Part shown: positions 1-5,527 of the stretch, in pieces
Numbering within the stretch: position 1 is the first letter of the stretch
Layout: every line of letters begins with the position of its first letter
Origin: Syntrophobacterales bacterium
GTDB lineage: Bacteria; Desulfobacterota; Syntrophobacteria; BM002
Assembly: GCA_030601545.1 (NCBI GenBank)
Contig: JAUVTM010000141.1
Coordinates: 1-5,878, forward strand
Direction: 5' to 3'
DNA: 5,878 nt
Notes under the pieces: generated by a model
What the model saw: only the letters and a program-made list of their open reading frames with translations
The model's database searches: none
Told to the model about the DNA's origin: nothing
Position numbers and translations under genes: made by a program

Positions 1-141
1 GTCGTCTCCTACGACCCTCCCCTCGCAAAAATTGAAACAGAGGGTTTGACTCGCATCATCAATTGCTCATCAGCTTATTTTGTGGAGGCCGTGGCCCGCC
101 TGGAAGACGAGGATAGAGAAGGAGCGGCCCCAGCGGAATAA
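1..141 (+). CDS. C-terminal fragment of an unidentified protein (5' end outside window)
   Basis: Frame 1 is open from the window edge to a TAA at 139-141 and gives 46 residues. The fragment begins VVSYDPPLAKIE and ends with an acidic, probably flexible tail (LEDEDREGAAPAE). I do not recognise the family, and no catalytic or metal-binding motif is visible. The middle (TRIINCSSAYFVEAVARLE) could form an ordered strand-helix element, and a charged tail followed by a stop is typical of a real C-terminus. Codon use looks ordinary for coding DNA. The gene converges with the importer operon, whose last stop codon lies 47 nt downstream, so it is not part of that operon. The main doubt is length: 46 codons can stay open by chance. 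Sequence left of the window would settle it. Confidence 0.5.
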   Translation, partial: VVSYDPPLAKIETEGLTRIINCSSAYFVEAVARLEDEDREGAAPAE

Positions 142-156
142 CAAATCCGAAAGCCG
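125..156. terminator. weak interrupted hairpin between convergent genes
   Basis: CGGC (125-128) can pair with GCCG (153-156), and CGGA (134-137) with TCCG (146-149), forming a two-part stem around an 8-nt loop. It overlaps the stop codon of the left plus-strand gene and lies beyond the operon stop, where a bidirectional terminator would be expected. No T-tract follows on either strand and the stem has a large internal loop. Intrinsic termination is therefore doubtful, and this is only the best candidate in the convergent gap. Confidence 0.18.
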
Positions 157-188
157 ACTAGTTGGATAGGCGACACGCAGTTGGCCCG

Positions 189-1172
189 TCAGGTCTCTCT
201 TTCCGGTCTGAAATCCTGGCCCAAAGCCGCCGGTGCTGTCACCTGCCAGCGAGACAACCACCGTTTCATACCAGGATATCGAAAGGCTAGCTCCTGAAAC
301 CAACCCGTACTACCCACGTTAACCAGGAGCAAGGTCAGGATCATCACAGGAAAGGGTGCTACCTGAAACAGTGGTGCCGGTAAACCAGGAAACTGCTCCT
401 GCAAATAAATTCCAAGCACCTGCAACGTCGCAAACAGATAAGCGCCCAGAGCGGCACGCAGAGGATGCCAGCCTCCAAATATGACTATCGCCAGAGCAAT
501 CCAGCCAGCTCCTTCGGCACCTTGCGGACGTCCCCACCCAGGCTTCACCGCCAATGAAAAGGCTCCCCCGGCCAGTCCCACCAAAGCACCACCTAACAAG
601 GTATACATGATCCTCAGTCGCTGTACCTTGATACCCCTGGCAAAAGCCGCCCAGGGCTCCTCACCGACAGCCCGTAACTCGAGGCCGGCCCGCGTTGAAA
701 AAAGCCACCACCAGAGAAATACAGTCAGGCCGAGGCTAAGGTAGACCACCGGACTCTGGTAGCCCAGAATTGGCCCGATGAATGGCAGATCACGGATACC
801 CGGGATGGACCAGACGGGTAGCTCAGGTCCAAATTGTCTGGCGTACGGGTGGCCAAGAAAATAGGCAAGATCCCTGCACAGGAGGGTTAAAATGAAGCCC
901 ACTGCCAGCTGTGACCGGCCCAATACCGGCCCAATCAAGACCACAATAGCGGCAGTAGCCATCCCCACGGCAATACTGCCAACAAGACCCAACCAGGGAT
1001 TCCCGCTGACAAACGCCAGTGCAAAGGCGGTCATGGCCGCCAGCAAAATGGTGCCATCCAACGACAGGTTGATTACGCCCGCTCGCTCGGTCAAGGTTTC
1101 ACCCAGCGTTGCTAGAACGAGAGGTGCACCCGCCGAAAGAATGCCAGCCAAAGTGAGTGCCAGGAAATCCAC
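189..1172 (-). CDS. BMP/nucleoside-type ABC importer, second permease subunit
   Basis: This 327-residue inner-membrane protein belongs to the BPD_transp_2 permease family and should form the translocation channel with the permease encoded just upstream. The N-terminal signature GETLTERAGVINLSLDG (residues 24-40) is the family's GE..xERAGVxNLGxEG motif, with Asp39 in place of the usual Glu. RAVGEEPWAAFARGI (167-181) matches the cytoplasmic loop that docks on the ATPase. GALVGLAGGAF (195-205) and WIALAIVIFGGWHPLRAALGAYLF (split here as WIALAIVIFGG, 224-234, and WHPLRAALGAYLF, 235-247) are the conserved late membrane segments. Hydrophobic stretches suggest about eight to ten helices. It starts with GTG, and the G of that codon is also the last base of the upstream TAG stop, so translation is probably coupled. 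A GGAGG site 8 nt upstream supports this start. As last gene of the operon it corresponds to NupQ/RnsD. The family call is secure; the substrate is inferred. Confidence 0.93.
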   Translation of the reverse strand: MDFLALTLAGILSAGAPLVLATLGETLTERAGVINLSLDGTILLAAMTAFALAFVSGNPWLGLVGSIAVGMATAAIVVLIGPVLGRSQLAVGFILTLLCRDLAYFLGHPYARQFGPELPVWSIPGIRDLPFIGPILGYQSPVVYLSLGLTVFLWWWLFSTRAGLELRAVGEEPWAAFARGIKVQRLRIMYTLLGGALVGLAGGAFSLAVKPGWGRPQGAEGAGWIALAIVIFGGWHPLRAALGAYLFATLQVLGIYLQEQFPGLPAPLFQVAPFPVMILTLLLVNVGSTGWFQELAFRYPGMKRWLSRWQVTAPAALGQDFRPERET

Positions 1173-2218
1173 TATTTCTGCCTCCGGAGAAGTTGCCAGC
1201 GCTCTTCGAGTCCATGCACGAGAAATATCGATAGAACAAGGACTCCTTGGATGACACCGCTAAGAGATGAGTCCAACTTGAGCTGGAGAGGAAGTTGAAT
1301 AGAGCCCACATTCAGGACAGCGAAAAAGAAACATATGGGCGGAATCAGGTTGGGCCGAAATGAAGCCAACATGGTGACCAGGAGGGCTGTATAGCCGTAA
1401 TTGCTGGAGATTGCCGGCAGCAACCGATGGTACACACCCACCACTTGTAAGGCGCCAGCCAGCCCGGCCAGGGCCCCACAGAGAGCCATAGCTTCTACAA
1501 TCCGCTTGTTTGGTTTGAGACCATAGAGCAAAGCCGCCTCTGGATTCTGACCAACTGCTTTTAGACTGAGTCCCCAGCGCGTCGAACGAAGGAGATAGAT
1601 CACCAGAAAAATGGCCAGCAGTGCCAGTACCAGACTCACCGGACTCAAGGAAAAGCCTTTAATCCCTTTGAGCCAGAGTGAGGGATGGAGCGGTTCGGTG
1701 CCACTCATAGAAGCAACACCCGGTCTTCTCCATGGCCCGAATATAAGCCAGAGGGTGAGGCCCAGAGCCACGAAATTCAATCCCAATCCTCCAAAAATTT
1801 CGTGCACCCTACCCCAGGTTCTCAGCACACCCGCGATATATGCCCAGAAAGCGCCGCCGATCATGCCGGCTATGAGCGCACCCGCCAACACCAAGGGGGA
1901 AGCCCCTGCGGGAAAGGGCCGCAGAAAACCTGTGGCAAAAATAGCCCCCAGAATGATCTGTCCCTCGATACCGATATTCCAGAGGCCCGGGGCAAAAGTC
2001 AGAAGTAATGCCGAAGAACAGAGGACCAAAGGGATCCAGACAGCAATTGTCTGGCCAAGCTTTGCTACCGAACCGATACCGCCTGCAAAAAGGATTGCAA
2101 AGGTGTGTAGTGGGGGTGCTCCCGAGACCAGGAGAAGGAGTGTCGTAAAGACTAGTGAAAGAAAAACCGCAGCTGCCAACCGACCAAGGGACAGACTAAA
2201 TCTTGCGGCGTAAGACAT
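1172..2218 (-). CDS. BMP/nucleoside-type ABC importer, first permease subunit
   Basis: This 348-residue multi-pass membrane protein is the larger of the two BPD_transp_2 permeases and corresponds to NupP/RnsC. The first membrane helix is about residues 13-32. LWNIGIEGQIILGA (79-92) is the hallmark FNIGxEGQ motif. The ATPase-facing loop is LKAVGQNPEAALLYGLK (219-235), followed by CGALAGLAGALQVVG (247-261). In the middle, HEIFGGLGLNFVA (139-151) stands where many family members have NEVISTxMLNxIA, so this is a divergent subgroup. The gene begins 3 nt after the ATPase stop, and the purine-rich tract serving as its ribosome site lies inside the end of the ATPase gene. It ends in TAG overlapping the GTG of the next permease by one base. 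Ten or so hydrophobic segments are visible. A 200-codon open frame on the opposite strand (1611-2213) is an antisense shadow. Confidence 0.94.
   Translation of the reverse strand: MSYAARFSLSLGRLAAAVFLSLVFTTLLLLVSGAPPLHTFAILFAGGIGSVAKLGQTIAVWIPLVLCSSALLLTFAPGLWNIGIEGQIILGAIFATGFLRPFPAGASPLVLAGALIAGMIGGAFWAYIAGVLRTWGRVHEIFGGLGLNFVALGLTLWLIFGPWRRPGVASMSGTEPLHPSLWLKGIKGFSLSPVSLVLALLAIFLVIYLLRSTRWGLSLKAVGQNPEAALLYGLKPNKRIVEAMALCGALAGLAGALQVVGVYHRLLPAISSNYGYTALLVTMLASFRPNLIPPICFFFAVLNVGSIQLPLQLKLDSSLSGVIQGVLVLSIFLVHGLEERWQLLRRQK
1181..1185 (-). promoter_or_regulatory. Shine-Dalgarno supporting the GTG start of permease 2
   Basis: GGAGG on the minus strand sits 8 nt before the GTG start at 1170-1172, inside the last codons of permease 1. 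It decides the start, because the GTG overlaps the preceding TAG by one base. It also lets permease 2 be translated by reinitiation or by fresh ribosome binding. Confidence 0.75.
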
Positions 2219-2221
2219 CTC

Positions 2222-3682
2222 TTACACTGCCCTTCCCTGGCCGGCCATGAGACGACCCATTTCCTCCACACTTATGGCATGATTTGGGAGGTCGGCAACC
2301 AGTTGCCGGTTATAAAATATCAACACCCGGTGGCTGTGAGCTTTTATTTCATCCAGATCTGCAGAAGAAAAAAGGAGAGCTGTGTTCTGACGACATCTCC
2401 CCAACAGATGGTTCCAGACCTGCTGACCCGCCCCATGGTCGAGTCCGCGGGTTGGATGCTCCAGAAGAAGCAGCTTGGTTTGCGCTGGGATGAGGGCCAG
2501 CAATAGACGTTGTTGGTTGCCGCCGGAAAGGGCCCTGGCAGAGGTGGTTAGCTGTCCTTGAATGCTGAACTTCCTTATACCTTCCTCGGGCAGTAGATTG
2601 TCTCGGCCGCCGTTCCGGGGGGGGAAGGCCAGGTGGAAATGCTCATTCAAGCTGAGATCAGGGAAGAGGCCGTGCTCCAGTCGCGCCGCCGGCAGGAAAT
2701 GAATACCCGCCTGCCGGAATTTCAAATATGGCCGGCCCTGAAATTCCTCGCCGTCGAAAATTATACGCCCTTTTGCTGCCCGGGCCAATCCAGCCAAACC
2801 GCGTAGGAGCAGCTCCTGGCCGCTGCCTTCCAAGCCGGCCAAACCCAAGATTTCTCCGGGTCGGATCTGCAAGGAAATATCAGGGAGGATGTACTTATCG
2901 CCCAAAAGCTGGACATCCTCAAGTTGTATGAACTCCCCCTCACCTGGCTGCGATCTCTCCGGGCATTCTGCAGTCCCACCATGTTCATCCCCGAACATAA
3001 GCTTGAGCAATTCGTCTGATTGAAATGGGGACTGCAATTTCGCCACCAATCTACCCTGCCGCAGCACGATAACCTCCTGGCAGAGCTCCTCAACTTCTGT
3101 CAGTTTATGGGAGACGAAGATTATGGTTCGGCCCTTGTCCCTGGCGAGTTGACGCATGGTGGTAAAGAGCATCTCTTTTTGCGTCACGGAAATGCCGGTT
3201 GTGGGCTCATCTAGAATGAGCACCTTCACTCCCAAATCCAGGAGACGAAGCAACTCAAGCTGCTGCCGCTCGCCTACCGTAAGCTCGCTCACCTTTTCCT
3301 GGGGTGATAGTCTGAAATGAAAACGCTCTCCCAACTCCTGTAGGCGACTCAAAGTCCGTTTCTTGTCTCGCTTCGTGCCGCCTAGGCGGAAATTCTCCCA
3401 GACGTCTAAGGCAGGAAAATCCATGGGATCCTGATAGAGCATGCCCACGCCCATGGCAAGAGCACGGGATGGATTGAGACCTTCTGCATTCTTGCCATTG
3501 AAGAGAACACGACCGCGGCTTGGTTGCGTATGACCGGCAAGCATTCTCATCAGGGTACTCTTGCCCGCGCCGTTTTCCCCGAGCAGTCCATAAATTCGGC
3601 CGGGTTCCAGCACCAGATTAATCCCAACGTTGGCCCGCACCCGGCCGTAGTCCTTGTGAATATCTTGAAATTCCACCCGCAT
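2222..3682 (-). CDS. BMP/nucleoside-type ABC importer ATPase with two fused nucleotide-binding domains
   Basis: This 486-residue protein carries two ABC ATPase domains in one chain, as in the sugar/BMP importer class (NupO/RnsA type), and should sit on the cytoplasmic face of the two permeases. Domain 1 is complete: Walker A GENGAGKST (35-43), Q-loop Gln84, signature LTVGERQ (134-140), Walker B VLILDEP (154-160) and H-loop His192 (VSHKL). Domain 2 has a degenerate Walker A, GLEGSGQE (283-290), where the usual Lys-Ser/Thr is Gln-Glu. Its signature LSGGNQQR (385-392) is intact, the Walker B region is LLLLEHPTRGLD (404-415), and there is no H-loop histidine (SSADLDEI). This asymmetry is normal for the class and does not indicate decay. 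The ATG is placed correctly for the family (MRVEFQDIHKDYG). Its ribosome site is weak: the only purine-rich tract is GGCGGA, supplied by the heptamer repeat upstream. The gene lies 61 nt after the binding-protein stop and 3 nt before permease 1. Confidence 0.95.
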   Translation of the reverse strand: MRVEFQDIHKDYGRVRANVGINLVLEPGRIYGLLGENGAGKSTLMRMLAGHTQPSRGRVLFNGKNAEGLNPSRALAMGVGMLYQDPMDFPALDVWENFRLGGTKRDKKRTLSRLQELGERFHFRLSPQEKVSELTVGERQQLELLRLLDLGVKVLILDEPTTGISVTQKEMLFTTMRQLARDKGRTIIFVSHKLTEVEELCQEVIVLRQGRLVAKLQSPFQSDELLKLMFGDEHGGTAECPERSQPGEGEFIQLEDVQLLGDKYILPDISLQIRPGEILGLAGLEGSGQELLLRGLAGLARAAKGRIIFDGEEFQGRPYLKFRQAGIHFLPAARLEHGLFPDLSLNEHFHLAFPPRNGGRDNLLPEEGIRKFSIQGQLTTSARALSGGNQQRLLLALIPAQTKLLLLEHPTRGLDHGAGQQVWNHLLGRCRQNTALLFSSADLDEIKAHSHRVLIFYNRQLVADLPNHAISVEEMGRLMAGQGRAV

Positions 3683-3688
3683 TATGAG

Positions 3689-3737
3689 ATTCCGCCATCC
3701 GCAATCGTCAATCGTCGTTCGTCAATCTAAAATCCGC
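3689..3737 (-). repeat. heptamer repeat array filling the gap between binding-protein and ATPase genes
   Basis: Read on the minus strand, seven consecutive 7-bp units occupy this stretch: gcggatt, ttagatt, gacgaac, gacgatt, gacgatt, gcggatg and gcggaat. Most fit the pattern nnnGATT, and two adjacent units are identical. The array takes up 49 of the 61 nt between two genes of the same operon. Its last units provide the purine-rich tract before the ATPase ATG. The same nnnGATT units recur on the plus strand upstream of the operon (5096-5123, 5159-5172 and 5413-5447). I see no terminator or promoter in this gap. Confidence 0.75.
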
Positions 3738-3743
3738 GTAAGC

Positions 3744-4925
3744 TTACTTCGGACCGCTTGCTCCCTCCATCCCCTTCAACAGCTGCGGCATGTACCAGAC
3801 TTTTTGATCCGATGCCGTTTCACCAGCAACAAGAAACGGTGTGCCGTCTTGATAGAAGATGGGGCCCTGGAAAACGTTGATCTTTCCGGTAGCCAATCCT
3901 TGGACAAAGCTATCCAGCTTTGCCGCCACTTCGGTGGAGAGAGCTGGACCGTTCAGAAAGCCCACTCCACTGGTGTCCTCATTGTTGATATCATTCCAGT
4001 CCGGCCCGTTCCATTCCCAAGTCTGCTTCCAGGTTCCGTCTCGCACTGCCTTGACACTTGTCAGATAGGCCGGACCCCAGTTGAAGTAAGGAACACCTAG
4101 ACAGACTTCATCTGCGCCCTGGCACGCACCTTTGTAGTCGTAGGGGATGGCCCAAACCTCACGGCCCGCCTTCCGCTTTTGGGTGGCAACCACAAGCGCC
4201 TCAGTGGTATCGATACCGGAGATAACCACATCATAGCCGCCGTCAAAGAACCGATTTGCCACCTGGGTGGGATCGGCTGTCACCCCAGGAATATTGAACC
4301 AGAAGCCAATCCAACTCACCTTGAACTTCAACTCGTCCAGAGGCCGTTTGCGCACCTGTTGCCAAGCATAGGCTGCACCCAGGAAAGAGGAGGAAGCCAG
4401 TCTTCTCGTCTCCTCATTGATAAGTGGGCCCAGGTAGCCGATCTTTCCGGTCTTGGTGGTTAGAGCGGCCACAAATCCTGCCATCATCTTTCCATATTCC
4501 ATGCGCCCCATCACATTACTCAGGTTTGGTGGTGCCTTCTTGGTAAGCACATCATCACCTGAGACGTGAATGAAAGTAATGTCCGGATGTTGTTTGGCCG
4601 CCTCCCGTATGCCGTCCTTCATGTCATCCGAATTGGCTATAATGAGACGGGCCCCTTTCGAAACCAGATCATCCACCACTTGGGGCAGCGTCAATCCGGG
4701 TCGGTCCGCGGGGTTTACTTTATCGAGGTAGAGCATCTTAACCCCTGGCAGCTTGCTCTCCACATAGAGCCCGGCATCGTAGTGAGCCTGGCTCCACCCC
4801 CGGTCGTTGAAAGGACCAACCATGAGCATGCCGAAGATGAAAGACTTCTCTTCTGGCTTCTCGGCGCAACCAACAGCCAGAACTAATAAAAAGACGATGC
4901 CGAGTCGCAGGATTCTTGGAAACAT
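3744..4925 (-). CDS. BMP/PnrA-family substrate-binding lipoprotein (probable nucleoside receptor)
   Basis: This 393-residue precursor is the extracytoplasmic receptor of the importer. A short basic N-terminus (MFPRILR) and hydrophobic core lead to the lipobox LAVGC, with the lipidated cysteine at residue 20. The family motif VGPFNDRGWSQAHYDAG (36-52) follows, then NSDDMKDGI (98-106), GRMEYGKMMAGFVAAL (140-155) and KIGYLGPL (161-168). Later come GVTADPTQVANRFFDGGYDVVIS (split as GVTADPTQVANRF, 214-226, and FDGGYDVVIS, 227-236) and PYDYKGACQGADEVCLG (261-277). Cys268 and Cys275 are the only cysteines in the mature chain after Cys20 and may form a disulfide. An open frame extends 44 codons further upstream to a TTG, but that extension would cover the predicted promoter. 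The chosen ATG has an excellent AGGAGG site and gives a clean signal peptide. First gene of the operon. A purine nucleoside ligand is inferred from family; riboflavin (as for RfuA of spirochetes) is an alternative. Confidence 0.94.
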   Translation of the reverse strand: MFPRILRLGIVFLLVLAVGCAEKPEEKSFIFGMLMVGPFNDRGWSQAHYDAGLYVESKLPGVKMLYLDKVNPADRPGLTLPQVVDDLVSKGARLIIANSDDMKDGIREAAKQHPDITFIHVSGDDVLTKKAPPNLSNVMGRMEYGKMMAGFVAALTTKTGKIGYLGPLINEETRRLASSSFLGAAYAWQQVRKRPLDELKFKVSWIGFWFNIPGVTADPTQVANRFFDGGYDVVISGIDTTEALVVATQKRKAGREVWAIPYDYKGACQGADEVCLGVPYFNWGPAYLTSVKAVRDGTWKQTWEWNGPDWNDINNEDTSGVGFLNGPALSTEVAAKLDSFVQGLATGKINVFQGPIFYQDGTPFLVAGETASDQKVWYMPQLLKGMEGASGPK

Positions 4926-4931
4926 GGTTTT

Positions 4932-4937
4932 CCTCCT
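4932..4937 (-). promoter_or_regulatory. Shine-Dalgarno of the binding-protein gene
   Basis: AGGAGG on the minus strand lies 6 nt before the ATG at 4923-4925. It fixes the start of the lipoprotein against the longer frame that opens at 5057. It is the strongest ribosome site in the operon, fitting the surplus of binding protein that importers usually need. Confidence 0.85.
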
Positions 4938-4960
4938 CTGCAGACGGTTAAATGAGCTAT

Positions 4961-4980
4961 ATTCATGACTGATTCGTGAC
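4961..4980. repeat. 11-bp-period direct repeat in the operon leader
   Basis: ATTCATGAC (4961-4969) and ATTCGTGAC (4972-4980) match at 8 of 9 bases and are offset by 11 bp, close to one helical turn. They lie in the predicted untranslated leader, about 35-55 nt before the lipoprotein ATG. They could be paired protein half-sites on one DNA face or a chance duplication. Confidence 0.4.
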
Positions 4981-4981
4981 T

Positions 4982-5001
4982 TTATCGTTGTTGGCCGATA
5001 A
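4982..5001 (-). other. small hairpin in the predicted leader RNA
   Basis: TTATCG (4982-4987) and CGATAA (4996-5001) are perfect inverted 6-bp arms around an 8-nt loop. The stem is AT-rich and would be modest in the leader RNA. No T-run follows and it matches no riboswitch class I can recognise, so a regulatory role is only possible. Confidence 0.3.
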
Positions 5002-5028
5002 CTGAAAAGGAAATTGCAGGGTGAAAGG

Positions 5029-5057
5029 AATATAAGGCAATAATGCTTGATGATCAA
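5029..5057 (-). promoter_or_regulatory. predicted sigma70-type promoter of the importer operon
   Basis: On the minus strand, TTGATC (5057-5052, 4 of 6 to TTGACA) and TATATT (5034-5029, 5 of 6 to TATAAT) are separated by exactly 17 nt. Transcription would start near 5022, giving a leader of about 97 nt before the ATG. It is the best-spaced promoter I found upstream of the operon. Its -35 hexamer lies within the palindrome at 5045-5059. Confidence 0.55.
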
Positions 5058-5059
5058 GC
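5045..5059. promoter_or_regulatory. perfect 15-bp palindrome, candidate repressor operator
   Basis: GCTTGATGATCAAGC has two perfect 7-bp arms around a single central base. It covers the whole predicted -35 hexamer and the start of the spacer of the importer promoter, so a dimeric protein bound here should block RNA polymerase. I do not recognise the site as that of a named regulator, and no regulator gene lies in the window. Confidence 0.5.
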
Positions 5060-5095
5060 CTCCAGAGTAATAGTCTATCCGAGTAAGGGAGTACT

Positions 5096-5123
5096 GTAGA
5101 TTTAAGATTTAAGATTGTAGATT
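5096..5123 (+). repeat. heptamer array, nnnGATT type
   Basis: Four consecutive 7-bp units read gtagatt, taagatt, taagatt and gtagatt. They share GATT and vary at the three preceding bases. The type matches the in-operon array at 3689-3737 (on the opposite strand) and part of 5378-5447. Confidence 0.75.
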
Positions 5124-5129
5124 TGGGGA

Positions 5130-5157
5130 GGCAGAGGGCATAGAACATAGGGCATAG
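5130..5157 (+). repeat. heptamer array, nnCATAG type
   Basis: Four 7-bp units read ggcagag, ggcatag, aacatag and ggcatag. The same unit type reappears in the same orientation about 360 bp away at 5493-5527, next to the zinc-ribbon gene. Confidence 0.7.
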
Positions 5158-5158
5158 G

Positions 5159-5172
5159 GTGGATTGCAGATT
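5159..5172 (+). repeat. two further nnnGATT heptamers
   Basis: Two adjacent units, gtggatt and gcagatt, follow the CATAG array. TTGCAGATTTGG (5164-5175) repeats TTGTAGATTTGG (5115-5126) at 11 of 12 bases, so the GATT array appears to resume after a CATAG insertion. Confidence 0.5.
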
Positions 5173-5228
5173 TGGCTCCGCGTCATATGGCTGCGCCGTC
5201 ATTAGGTCACTATGCTTCGCTGTCATTT
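5173..5228 (+). repeat. imperfect octamer repeat with GCTnCGC and GTCAT blocks
   Basis: The stretch divides into seven 8-bp blocks: tggctccg, cgtcatat, ggctgcgc, cgtcatta, ggtcacta, tgcttcgc and tgtcattt. GTCAT or GTCAC recurs at 5182, 5198, 5206 and 5222, that is at 16, 8 and 16 bp. Each GCTnCGC block is followed by a GTCAT block. This 8/16-bp period differs from the 7-bp arrays on either side. It is not long enough to be a CRISPR repeat and has no spacers. Confidence 0.55.
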
Positions 5229-5282
5229 GTTGTAAAAGGTAGAGGCGGAAGTTGATGGAAATTACAAATCACAATGAATAAG

Positions 5283-5317
5283 GTTTCAGTGTTCAGTGTT
5301 CAGTGTTCAGATTTCAG
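5283..5317 (+). repeat. heptamer array, nnTTCAG type
   Basis: Five consecutive 7-bp units: gtttcag, tgttcag three times, and atttcag. This is the most regular array in the window and therefore probably the youngest or most actively maintained. A T-rich tract follows at 5319-5333 but has no stem before it, so it is not read as a terminator. Confidence 0.85.
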
Positions 5318-5377
5318 CTTTTTTGTTTTTCTTCCCTGACACCTGCCTGCCCGCCGAAGCCCGGAGGGCGTAGGAGG

Positions 5378-5447
5378 GACACCCGACACCTGAAACCCTG
5401 ATATTTGGTGCTTGGGATTTGGGATTTTGGGTTGAGGATTGCGGATT
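5378..5447 (+). repeat. 70-bp in-phase heptamer array with changing unit sequence
   Basis: Ten units of exactly 7 bp run without a phase break: gacaccc, gacacct, gaaaccc, tgatatt, tggtgct, tgggatt twice, ttgggtt, gaggatt and gcggatt. The sequence drifts from a GACACC type to an nnnGATT type while the period is kept. A copy of CTGACACCTG at 5336-5345 resembles the CCGACACCTG at 5383-5392 inside the array. Confidence 0.6.
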
Positions 5448-5448
5448 T

Positions 5449-5477
5449 GTCCTTCGGACTCCCACCCTTCGGGCGGG
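5449..5477 (+). other. two adjacent TTC-loop hairpins
   Basis: GTCCTTCGGAC (5449-5459) is a perfect 4-bp stem with a TTC loop. One base later, CCCACCCTTCGGGCGGG (5461-5477) forms a 7-bp stem with one A-C mismatch and the same TTC loop. No T-tract follows on either strand, so they are not typical terminators. They lie between two heptamer arrays upstream of the zinc-ribbon gene. Confidence 0.5.
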
Positions 5478-5492
5478 TTCCCGGTTTGGGAA
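5478..5492. promoter_or_regulatory. TTCCC-N5-GGGAA inverted repeat upstream of the zinc-ribbon gene
   Basis: Perfect 5-bp arms flank a 5-bp spacer, 49 nt before the zinc-ribbon ATG. It could be a small operator. It adjoins the hairpins and the CATAG array, so it may simply belong to the repeat landscape. Confidence 0.25.
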
Positions 5493-5527
5493 GGCATAGG
5501 GCATGGAGCATAGAGCAAGGAGCCAGG
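5493..5527 (+). repeat. heptamer array, nnCATAG type, leading into a ribosome site
   Basis: Five 7-bp units read ggcatag, ggcatgg, agcatag, agcaagg and agccagg. They drift towards AGG endings and run directly into AGG at 5528-5530. The first units equal those of the array at 5130-5157. Confidence 0.7.

Noticed and set aside
70..303. 77-codon minus-strand open frame at the left end
   Set aside because: It overlaps the end of permease 2 in another frame and the plus-strand partial gene. No ribosome site or domain is seen.
1611..2213. 200-codon open frame on the plus strand opposite permease 1
   Set aside because: It is fully antisense to a gene with clear family motifs. Its translation is Pro/Ala/Lys-rich with no recognisable domain, as expected from the complement of membrane-protein codons.
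2222..3470. Decay of the second ATPase domain (Walker A lysine replaced by Gln)
   Set aside because: The degenerate second site is a normal trait of the sugar/BMP double-ATPase class. The frame is intact and the other motifs are conserved.
5016..5026. GCAGGGTGAAA on the plus strand, like the start of an FMN riboswitch
   Set aside because: The remaining conserved FMN blocks are absent, it is antisense to the importer leader, and the next plus-strand gene is over 500 nt away.
4926..5057. Upstream extension of the lipoprotein to a TTG at 5057
   Set aside because: The ATG at 4925 has an AGGAGG site and begins a clean lipoprotein signal peptide. The extension would bury that signal and overlaps the predicted -35/-10 elements.
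4963..5226. 87-codon minus-strand open frame in the intergenic region
   Set aside because: It runs through the octamer and heptamer repeats and through the predicted promoter of the importer, has no family resemblance, and lacks a supporting ribosome site.
5094..5317. Possible CRISPR array
   Set aside because: The units are 7-8 bp with no unique spacers between them, whereas CRISPR repeats are far longer and evenly separated by unrelated spacers.
5311..5333. T-rich tract as an intrinsic terminator
   Set aside because: No GC-rich stem precedes it on the plus strand, only the TTCAG repeat array.
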